A DNA stretch of 64,000 bases, taken from the NCBI GenBank assembly GCA_018873245.2, contig JAEMBT020000006.1, forward strand, positions 5,973,855-6,037,854. The letters run 5' to 3'. Each line of letters opens with the position of its first letter. Position 1 is the first letter of the stretch. The position numbers and the translations under genes were made by a program. The stretch comes from Archegozetes longisetosus. Taxonomy: Eukaryota > Arthropoda > Arachnida > Sarcoptiformes > Trhypochthoniidae. This document shows, piece after piece, positions 54,201 through 64,000 of the stretch. Below the pieces are notes generated by a model. It saw only the letters and a program-made list of their open reading frames with translations, was not told the DNA's origin and made no database searches.

Positions 54201-57200
54201 ATTTGTTTAAACTTCATTATTTATTTGTTTCCATGTAAAGGTCAACTCTCTTTAATTAGTTATTTTCTACCAAAGCTCATCTAAATTCTTCTTAAATTCT
54301 TTTAACACTCATTCATACTGTAAGAAAAGTCCTTGAGAACGACTCTCAATTAATTTACAGAAAAGTTATTTAATCAAACGAACTGTTTTAAAAGAGTGAG
54401 CGTTTCAAAGTCAATACAATTGTGTTGGCCTTAAAAACTGGTTGTACTTTAACTGAAGTGTTTTCGGTTCTAATAGTTTTAGTGATTTGGATAAAGTTTA
54501 GATTTGTCTACCAAAATCATACACCAAAATATCAATTTGATTAACCCTTTATGGTTTTAATGGAATGTCATTTCAACAATTTCTAAAATTTTCATTTGAA
54601 TAGTTTGAGCGCAAATTTTTAGTTGTTTTATTTTAATTGATTACATGTTTTAAAACAATTACTTTAATTAAGATAAAGCTTTCAAATATTCCAATTAATA
54701 AATTGATTTAACTTAATGAGGACAAAATTGCAAAACTACTGAATAATTATTCGTAAAGATTACTCATAACTAGAATTCCAGTTTTAAACACTGAATATTG
54801 ATTGCTAAAACTTTGCTTAAAAACTGATCAATATTTTAAAATATAGCTCAACACCAAAACGTTATTTTAAAATAAATCAAATTGCTAAATAAATGTCACC
54901 TTAGTGGAACTAATCAACAACTATTTAAGAATTTGTTAGATTTAAAAGTGGTATTGGCAGACTTCTAGTCTTTAGACATCTTTTTGGTCAAACTACTTCA
55001 AGGTCAAGTTTAAAGGCTATTTCATCAATACAAATCTCTCAAGAATCTCTCAATATCATCAAACATATTCATAGATAGGTTAGCTTAAGTTGAACTCTAA
55101 TATTTTGAGCACTTCTATTAGTTGAATTGGATTAGATTTAGAACTTATAGTGAAATCAATAACTGATGATATAGTGATAATTTATTCAGTTAGCGTTCAT
55201 CCAATATAAGTTTGTACGACTAAAGTGCTATATTGCGATACTGTTTTCGACCTTATGAGTTAGCAACATTTGAACATATTTACTAGATCTCTTATTTGAA
55301 CGTATAAACATCTGCTGGTAGGAGACATCAATGTATTTAGAATCCTCTTCAAATCTGTTAAATTGATCTCTGATTCTCACTCAAACAGATATTTGGAATA
55401 ATATTTGATAAATATTTGATTTGTATAAATCAATAAGGTTTATATACACTTATGATTGCACTTACTTTTTTGTAACTCATGTCTAGAATATAGAAAGATA
55501 ACTATATTCATAACTAGTGCTCATCGATTAATCATTGTGTGTATTGAGTAACTTTTTATGAAACGAATATCACGGGAATCCTTAAATTTTTTTTGTTATA
55601 CCTCAAGTTAACAATTATGTAAATGAAATCTCTCACGAACAAATCTGACGAACGCATTTCAGTAATAACATGATAATTTGAATTTGTAAAAGTATGTAAA
55701 TATTTCAAATGTAAAAGCGCAATTAGACTGTTTATACATCTAAATATATCTAAATATATAACACTAGTAGTGGGTGAGAATTGTTGAACTAGATGTATAT
55801 AGGCTTAATGCATGTTTACCACAATTGTACACTAGTCTAATCTAACCTAAACTAACCTAACCAAGCCTACACCTGGTACTTTTCAATCCACATAATCGTA
55901 TGCAAACTCTAAACAAAGATTAATCATTTGCTTCTCCTGCTCCACTTTCCATTGTCCTCGTGCCTAACCCTAATGCGCTGTTTAGATCATACAATCTCGT
56001 GTTCTTTTATGTATAATGTGATGTTAGTCAAAGTCGTAAAATTGAAGCTTTTTGTTTATATTTATTGCGAGTTTCAGTTGAATTTGTTGTGTTTGTTGTG
56101 TTGATCTAAAGAGTAAGTTATATAAGAGACAAGACCAACATTTCAACTATAATTTATGTGAACTGGGATTTTGAGGTAGAAGCTTGAAAATAAAAGAGTG
56201 AACACAGAGGAGAACCTATACCAACACATTTGCGCTATGCTATGATTTGGTAGAGGCATTCACTATATTTTGATATAATGCACACTCACTTTATAATTGT
56301 CATCATTCATCATCTCTCAAAATGATAATAACTTATCTTTTTTTGCTTCTAATGCTCTCATAGTATAATATTGATATTTCAGTTAAATCTAATTTTAATT
56401 TCTTCCTCTTCCTACAGTTGCCTGTTCTTCAAGAGTATTGCTTTTCTTCTAAGCAATATTGTCCAGCATCAGAACCTGGACCTCCTGGACCTCACGGTAT
56501 GATCTCGTTCACGTTTCATTAGTCTTACCTAACTTTTATTTCTATTCTCAACAAACTATCTCAATATTAGAGAATAAATTTAGCGAACATTTCAAACGAA
56601 TGAGAAATTAGGTTGATAACTGAACCATTTATTATTAATTTGGTTATGTTTAGTGGAGCTGATGAGTTAGAAGCTTCAAAGGTTAGCAATGAGGAAAAAT
56701 GGATTTGACTTTCGATCCTTGAAAATGTAAAAAATGAGTGCATCTCCATTTTGTCATAATATACAAAAATATGCATTTTCAAAGTAAAATATATTCAAGC
56801 TCATTCTTATGCTCGTAAATATCCTAATGTATCACATGCTATCTTTAAACCAAAAAACATATGCTTGCATTTATTCAATAGGCTTAATAATTATTCGAAC
56901 ACAAAAAACTGAATTCAGCTCAAATTACGTTAAATTTCACACCTATTGTGAGCTTTAAAAGTAATAAATTTTGCAGTTTTGTGGTTGCAATCAATAATAG
57001 ATTATGATTTATCTGTTCACAAGTGAGCTGAAACATGGTTTCAAACTTTTGAAATTTAGGACAAAAAAAGTTCTGAAAGACGACAACTGTGATAGGTTTA
57101 GACCGTTGGAGATTAAGATATCTAGAATCTGTCGAAATTACTTGAGTTGAAATTAGAGCTCAAATTATGGTTAGCTTTAACAAGAATTTGAAATGGATTA

Positions 57201-60200
57201 ACAATTTGTAAACTGATGGTTCGCAGTGGCCATAGTTGATGTAAAAACTTAATCCTCAGCTGAAACAGAGTTGAAAACAAAATTGTTTTGCCGAAAAATC
57301 GCATGGAATTATATCTTTCACTATTTGCTATCTTTCAATTGACACGACACTCATTTTAGTTAACTCTGATCATTATGACAGTCTAGTGATAGCTATGATC
57401 GACTTATATTCAAAGCTATAGGGATTTAGTTATATTTTTGATAATCCATATAAAATAATGTGTTGGCGATCAAAGAAAAGTTGCTGAATGGTGTTAGTCC
57501 ATAGCTGGAAGGTATTGGCAAAGTTAGCTGTATCTCATTGAAAGTTAGCTGTATTTCATTTTTCGCACGCTTACAATGCTTTAAAAAGGCATCAATAAAA
57601 TAACAGAATAGTCTGTAATGCGCTTATGTGTTCTTCTCTCTCCTCCGCCTTTATATTTCTAAAACATCATGCAGTCTATTATAACTTATACTTTTTTCTC
57701 TTGCTCTAGAAGTCGTTTCAGATTCTTTTATTTCAGAAACGATATCAGCATTTTCTTCTCTAATATCGACTGTTTTTATTTGCGTTGCTAAGCAGGAGAA
57801 TCCTTTTACAATATAATCATCAGCTAATTCTTCGCTAACCTTTAAACTCTGTATTGACTCAGCATTTACAGAATCTTCATTCCCTTTGGTATAGGTCTTA
57901 AAGGAAATAAAGGTGATAAGGGACCAACTGGTGATAAAGGAGCTGAAGGAAGTAGAGGTCCTCCTGGTCCCAAAGGCCCGCCTGGAAGTAAAGGTAAGAA
58001 GTAATACATCTAAAACGATGCTCTTAACTCAATAAGACCATAAAATTGTGTAACTCAAAATTGAGATTAACTGTAAAAATGTTATAACTTTGATTGAGAC
58101 AACAGTTATTGTAAAAGAACAAATCTAATTCCTCGAAAAATTGTCGTCGGATTGTATCGGTGGAAAAGAAGCACTCAGAGTTTGATTTGATTTTGATATC
58201 TTAAGTCTTAAATTGAACTTTAAAAGCTTGTACATTTAAAAACTTTATAATCCTTGATAGCAATAAGAAAGGCCGTTGTTATGTCAACCTGCCTGTGATA
58301 CGCATCAGTATGTTGGCAAATTCATTTGTAATTAACTTCTCTCGCTCTATCGAACATTTTATAAGTCTGCTAATATCTGAAGATATTATGGTCTAGTGGA
58401 AATGCGCTATCACAAGACATCACTTCTGGTTGCTATCGAGGTTTATTAAGTTTTTGAGTATACTTTGAAAGTTGATGTTTATCATAGATAATTTCGAATG
58501 GTCTTCCCAAAAAAGTGAAATATCCAATATTTTAAAGCTAGACTTTAGTTCAGGATTGAGTCAACAATCAAGTTTCGGTTGTAACAAACATGTAAGGACT
58601 GAGGGCTTAACGGAATCATTTCCATTAATTATTAATGAATCCGACGGTGAATTATTAATAAAGTTTCACAAATCTAAGTGATATATTGAAAATTTTCATC
58701 TTAAAAATCGATCAAAATGTAAGACGTGTCCTATTAGAAGATTATAAACTAAGTTTTAATGAAAAATCTTCATCAAAAAAGTTTATCCTTATTGGCTTGA
58801 ATTTCTAAGTAGAGAGGTTTTAATATTCCTTAGCAAATCTTTAGGATTCAGAACTTGCTAATGAGGATAGTTTTCAAGCGAATTAAGTATACGAAACAGT
58901 GTGTTAAGGGATTCAGTATTTGGAGTTAGAAATATAGTTAAAAGACTTATGAAAGAAAAGTTAGAATTAAATGGTAACGAATTTGAGCTTGGAATGATTA
59001 TGAGCAGCTGAATCGATATAATCACATTATCGGTTTATGTTGTGAAAACGCTTTTTAGTCTAACAGTAGTGTACAGTAACACTCTATATTGTGTTAGATT
59101 CCACTCTCCTATTCTCAATAGTCTATCTGTGATTTTTCTTAAACTCTTACTCCAGGGACAACATAACCGACGTGTAATTTATATAGAATTACATTTCAGA
59201 ATATCCAAAATATCCCTTACAAGTAGGGAATGTATGTGTCACCAGAAAATTCCTATCATATTCAAGAGAATGACATCTTTTCTCTTATTCCCAATGCTTT
59301 ACAAATGATAGATGTGAGCGAAGCAAACATTTTATTTATTGATGGAATAGCAATGAATTACAATAAGAACATTAATGCATCAACTCTTAAATTCTTCTAA
59401 ATTATATAAATGGATGCTTTTGAGAAAATTTGTGATAACAACTCAAAGCCATAAGTAATCGAAACTAAAGATTAGCTTAATTTCAAGTTTGATAAAATGT
59501 TTATATAATTGTTTATGACTTTGTGCAATACTTTTAACGGCATATTTAATGAGATAATCGAAAGAGTGAATTTTATGAAAAATTTCTTTTTAGGTCAATA
59601 TCGTAAAAACTATTATATGACCTAAGCTTTCATTTTTAAGCTAATCGATACAGGTCTTATTCTGTGGTAATACAATTAATTCAAACTACTAGGTTAATGT
59701 AATTGTATGAGAACCTTTGTTAAAATTTTACTTAATTCAAATCTAAAGGTGAGCCTGGTCTCGATGGCAGAGAAGGCCTTCCTGGTGAACCTGGACTTGA
59801 TGGCAGTCCAGGAAGAGATGGCAAGAATGGACAAGATGGACTACCAGGACTGCCGGGTGTTCCTGGTCGACCGGGTGAGTTATTTTATGTCAATATTGTT
59901 TGTAAATAGAAGCTCCAATTGAATCTCAAGGGTTTAAATATTTTTAAATCAAATCTGAAACGCGATTCCCAAAAGAGATTCCCAAAAGCAATACAATTTC
60001 TACAAGCGTTTGATTCAATTCTAGAATGATTAGCAAAAAATACGAGTCTCTCATATCAAATTAATCATTAACTATCTCTTCAATAGAGTTGTTAGCAACA
60101 ATGACAACAATTGTTCATTCGATTATTTGTCATTAGTTGAAGTTAGTTCAACGATATCAGTGCAAAGTCATAATCTGTAATTTATTTGCTCACTTTGATT

Positions 60201-60472
60201 AAAAGTTATTTTTTCGGAATTATTGCTATTCGTCTGAATTAATGACTTTTGAGATAAGGAAAATGAAGAAAAAGGATAAGAATTTAGGCAAATTTTTCAA
60301 CCTTTGAGATTATAATCATTTGACACTTTAGATAATCTGTTAAATGAAAAAAAAGTGTCATTAGATTAGATGAATAATTACTTAGATGTTTCTAAGGGAT
60401 AATTTTTTGTCATCATCACTGTCTATCATAACCCGATGTGATTTTCTCTTGCAGGTCTTAATGGCACTAATG
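45292..60472 (+). CDS. Type II membrane collagen, colmedin/gliomedin-like, 5' part only
   Basis: Exons: 45292-45825, 56418-56496, 57895-57993, 59749-59874, 60455-60472. All use good GT-AG sites; from exon 2 on the joins are phase 1, splitting a Gly codon as in many collagen genes. The product has a short cytosolic N-terminus, one membrane segment at about residues 12-34 ([19 protein letters not shown]) and a 140-residue stalk. The stalk carries basic furin-like sites ([15 protein letters not shown]), an NGS glycosylation sequon and the phrase [10 protein letters not shown]. Then come two Cys ([10 protein letters not shown]) and Gly-X-Y repeats ([47 protein letters not shown]). This resembles UNC-122/gliomedin-type colmedins, shed extracellular proteins that end in an olfactomedin domain. 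That domain is not in the window, so the subfamily is an inference. The ATG at 45292 gives a short, plausible cytosolic tail. Confidence 0.82.
49948..50031. repeat. 14-bp minisatellite, 6 copies
   Basis: The unit is TCTGAAGCAGTTGT. There are six tandem copies; the first four are identical and the last two vary at the end. Confidence 0.95.
50495..50722. mobile_element. MITE copy 2 (same family as 6796-7014)
   Basis: The left end starts CAGTTCAAAATTGATTAAAC and continues to CGATAGCAAC. The right end in reverse complement starts CATCCTAAAACTTAATAATC and continues to CGCGAT. TA flanks both ends (50493-50494 and 50723-50724). Length is 228 bp. It lies in intron 1 of the colmedin-like gene. Confidence 0.78.
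51113..51175. repeat. Imperfect 13-14 bp tandem repeat
   Basis: Diverged units of the form TATACTTGTAAGCTG recur about four times. Confidence 0.6.
55835..55870. repeat. Short CCTAA-rich (TTAGG-like) tract
   Basis: Imperfect CTAA/CCTAA words (TCTAACCTAAACTAACCTAA). This resembles the arthropod telomere unit TTAGG on the opposite strand, but it is short and impure. Confidence 0.4.
58233..58458. mobile_element. MITE copy 3 (same family as 6796-7014)
   Basis: The left end starts CATTTAAAAACTTTATAATC and continues to CTTGATAGCAA. The right end in reverse complement starts CTCAAAAACTTAATAAAC and continues to CTCGATAGCAACCAGAAG. TA flanks both ends (58231-58232 and 58459-58460). Length is 226 bp. 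It lies in the intron after the third exon of the colmedin-like gene. Confidence 0.78.
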
Positions 60473-63400
60473 GTAAGTTGAATTTAGCTGAGCTCAATTC
60501 TGTTTCTAAATAAGAGCTATTTGCTTTAAATTTCGTTTGTACATGTTAAGCATAACTTGCCCGACACTAATTCGACGACCTATAAGATTACTGATTCGAC
60601 AACTTTCCCTATTTGAACACCTCTTTCTAAATTTAATGTTTCTTTCTTAGTTTGGGTTAGATTAGCTTTTATACTCTATAAAAAACCAATATTTTTAACA
60701 CTTCTTCAAATTAATCAGTTATTTATTGCAATTCTTTCTTATCGGAAATACTGGCATTCCTCACATAAGAGGCTCTTAAATATTTTTCAGTTGTTGAGAA
60801 GTTTTTTTTCAATCTGAACACATTCGAACTGTTCGTTTCCTAAAAGTTCACAAATAGATCCTATTATGCATTTGAATGCATTAAAGTATTGAGAATAAAT
60901 TTGAAAGGAAGCTAAGGAATTTGGTTTGGATTAATGCTATTATTGTAACTAAACCTTTAGCTGAGTGACTATCTTTCCTTATTTGTATGCAATGTTTAAA
61001 GTTAAGTTATTTAAAATAAATTCACAACATCTCGTGCTTGGCTTAGAAATCTAGACAAATAAACAAAACTTAAAACTATCTCCTTCAGTATTTATAAACC
61101 AGTTATTTTCCATAATTGAATGTCACCTCTTATAATCTTATGATCGTTCGACTCCAGTTTCACTCAATGTTTTCGCAAATATAAGTCAAAGCAATGACTT
61201 CTTTTCAACCCAAAGGTGATAACATATTATTACGTATAAATGCACTTAAAAGAATACCAGAAAAGCTAATCTAAAGAAGATTCAGTTGAATACTTTATCA
61301 GAAGAGAATGCGTTGAGCGGAGAGCACTAGTTGTTAGTCTTGTTAGTCTCGTTTAGTCAACTTTTGCATCTTTTGCTTTCATGAAAGATATGCAGACACA
61401 TAAAGTGGTGATCGACTCACTTCTGCCGTTATATTATGTAACAAATGTAATTCTGTCCTTATTATTCTGACATTGAAAATATCCTGTAGTTAAGCGCTGT
61501 CACGTCGCTGATATTGCACTCCATTATTTACCATTACTTCGACTGAGTATCTTCGAGTGACAAACTGTTCCACTTTAATCAGAGACTTAATGCACCAATA
61601 TTATGCCCAGAATATTAATGTGAGTCAAATAATGGATGTAAATCTTCGTTATTTAGATGAAAAAAACTATTTTATATTCAGTGTTGATGAATAGCCAAAT
61701 TAAATGAAAACTTTAAAAATTAGTGACCATTACTTTAAAGAGATATTTTTGGTCACTAATTCCTAATTGATTTGATGAATTATAAAATTTTTCTAATTAA
61801 GTGAGGATTCTTAAGATGAAAGACTTTTAAAAGAGATTTAGATATTTGCTTTGCATTACTTTGAAATTACTCATCGATTGAATATAATTGAAAAATGAAT
61901 AATCAATAGTCTAGTTATAAGAAAGAGAAATATTGTCGGCGAAACGAAAGTATGACAAATGGTAGAGGATCATAAATATATACTGAAATAACAGTGTTAT
62001 CTGAGTAGTTGGATCTGTAATAGTGTTTGTGAGTCACGTTCTGGATCAATAACTGAGTTATTGATATGCAACGACTTTTCCTCAAAAACAAAAGTACTTT
62101 ACTTTACACGTAATCCAAAAAATGAATGTCAAATATAAAAACAACATAACTATTGTTTATAAAAACAACATAACTGTTATAAGAAATATAACTATTGTTT
62201 ATAAATCACAATCTACTCTAATCTAAGTGAAAATGCAACTTTCCACTTATTTCAATCAGACTTGAACTCCAAATAGACATGTTTTATATTGAATATCATG
62301 TCGAATGATATTGTTCAACATTTTTGTTTGACGTCAATTGAATAGAATTGCAACTCTGGAAATAATGAGGGCTCGAGTAAGAAAATCGTTGACTACAGTA
62401 TTCTTTCAGGATTTGCTCAACATAATCGCAGACAACTATTCCTAAAATTCTGGCAGAATATAGGGGCTTAGCATTATTTGGCTAACAATGCAATCATATT
62501 CATACAAACATTGTATAGATAGGATAACAGGAACTGGATTTAAGTATAATTGTAATAATGAAGTTAGAAGTTACGTCTAGTTATATCTAAAACTAATATA
62601 TGAAAGTATCTGTCAAGTTAGGCTTTAATAGTTCCGCTTGTTATTACCAACTTGAATGAGTAGCCGACAATAAAATCTAATTAAGTACCTCATAAATGAT
62701 TTACTGTTTTCTCAAACGATATATAATTTTTAAAAATTAATTAACAAATGCAGTTACTATCTGTTTGAAAGGCTGCTTACATCCTTCGAGTTGTGCAATA
62801 GAATAAATTTATTAGCTTTTAATAAAAAACAATCAAATCTAATTAATTAAATGGAAGCAGAAAGTTTGCAACTCTTAATAAAATGAATTAAAAAACTTTT
62901 CTCTTATTCCGTAGTAATAAGAAAGAGAATTAAAACTACAACACTTCATATAGTTGCTGAATAAAGTTTCCGTCTTTGCTACAAACAAATTTCCTAAAAA
63001 CCAACTTTTGCCATAAGTTCAGCTAAATTACTATCTGTTTCATTTGAATTCCTTCTAATTCAGTTGTGGATCTTTTTTGCCTCTACAGATCCTTCAGAAG
63101 AGGTTAGCGGTAGAACTCAATAATAAGTTTGATAAGACTCATAATCTTTCAACGAAGTGTTTATCGTGACTTCAATTTTCATCAGACTTATTATTGATCA
63201 ACGTGACATTTGAATAGTTTATAATAGTCTCCGATTTATTTAATTTTTAGCTACAGAGTAGTAAGCAGTAGATTCATAAGCTCAATAATGCATAAATTGG
63301 GAGTTAATTATTGAATGAATCTATTTATTTGATTAATAAAAACACGCTTTCAATAGTAAAGCAATTAACTTATTGATAAATAATAAGTGAAACAAAAGTG

Positions 63401-64000
63401 GAAGATTGGATAAAGAAATTTGAAAGATAGAATGGAGTTGATTTAATATGTAGGAAGTGTAGTTGATATTTATTTTAAGAGATGTATTTGGTTTTTAATA
63501 ATAAATGAAATCAATGTGCATCATTTCAATATTTGACTGCAACTGAAAAATTCAAATAAAAAAACATTGAAATTGACTAAAAATGCGCAAATCCTTAAAT
63601 AAACAATGTTATGACTTACGAATATAGTTATTACCACCAAAGTAATCAAGTATTCAAAAGTTTGAGTAAATTCATGAAATAAATTCAATTATTAATAATA
63701 TATTCCTAGAATGTTATCGTATGATTGACTCAAACAGAAAGTAAGATAACTAGAAAGGAAAAGAGGCCGAAAATAAATGTTTTATTTTTTACATTCATTT
63801 GGAGAATCTTACATTCGTTTGAGGACAATCATCATAAATAATTCTATTTAGGAGAGAATAGCAATTAGGCTTCTCTATTATATTACTAAAGCGAATTGCA
63901 CTCAACTATAGAAGATTCCGTAATCAATGATTATGCAGATCACGAAAGAGGTTTTCAAATAACATTTCTAACAGTCTTAGTAAGTTAGCAAACTATAATT
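60473..64000 (+). other. Intron downstream of the last clear collagen exon
   Basis: AT-rich DNA running to the window edge, with no further Gly-X-Y block seen. A possible 14-nt microexon lies at 63089-63102. A duplicated phrase AAAAACAACATAACTRTT followed by ATAACTATTGTTTATAA occurs at 62139-62205. The rest of the gene, including any olfactomedin domain, must lie beyond 64000. Confidence 0.6.
62139..62205. repeat. Imperfect direct repeat
   Basis: The words AAAAACAACATAACT and ATAACTATTGTTTATAA each occur twice in about 65 bp. Confidence 0.65.

Larger units (their letters stand above)
45826..56417 (+). other. Intron 1 of the colmedin-like gene (10.6 kb)
   Basis: It separates the membrane/stalk exon (ending SRIP) from the first collagen exon (starting LPVLQEYC). 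It holds no exon I can recognise. It contains the 14-bp minisatellite at 49948-50031, MITE copy 2, a GA-rich stretch at 51413-51443, an imperfect ACTTGTAAGCTG repeat at 51113-51175 and a TTAGG-like tract at 55835-55870. The open frames in it have low-complexity, AT-driven translations. Confidence 0.75.

Overview
This window is AT-rich nuclear DNA from an animal, most likely an arthropod. The protein-coding genes are split by GT-AG introns from about 50 bp to more than 10 kb and use AATAAA poly(A) signals. The proteins look like arthropod/metazoan regulators and metabolic enzymes. A mite or other chelicerate would fit, but I cannot prove this from the sequence. I see no bacterial, plasmid or viral genes.

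Layout, left to right. (1) 1-4772: non-coding upstream DNA of a Groucho gene. (2) 4773-21920 (+): Groucho/TLE transcriptional co-repressor, about 19 exons reconstructed, with a 7.9-kb intron full of microsatellites and minisatellites. (3) 25002-28101 (+): ceramide transfer protein CERT (PH, Ser-rich motif, FFAT, START), 8 exons, with a TATA-like core promoter just upstream. (4) 28102-37151: about 9 kb with no convincing gene, holding two mariner-type inverted-repeat elements, one of which carries transposase remnants. (5) 37152-40423 (+): HMG-CoA reductase, 7 exons. (6) 40777-42486 (-): an intronless TAF6L-type SAGA subunit, tail to tail with HMG-CoA reductase. (7) 42828-44514 (+): DAP3/mitochondrial ribosomal protein mS29, 6 exons, head to head with TAF6L across 341 bp. 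(8) 45292 to beyond 60472 (+): the 5' part of a type II membrane collagen of the colmedin/gliomedin type. Its exons are tiny and its introns very long, and the 3' end lies outside the window.

The genes do not form a pathway. CERT and HMG-CoA reductase are both lipid-metabolism genes (sphingolipid transport, mevalonate synthesis), but nothing here shows that they are co-regulated. The compact 37-44.5 kb block (three housekeeping genes in about 7.4 kb) contrasts with the expanded, repeat-rich developmental genes on both sides.

The most interesting non-genic signals are: a three-copy family of about 220-bp TA-flanked MITEs found only in introns; a 605-bp mariner element whose two arms are inverted copies of the same already-dead transposase tail; several microexons (14, 18 and 30 nt); and a strong clustering of (CT)n/(GA)n tracts in and upstream of the Groucho gene. 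I did not find a clearly new multi-gene system.
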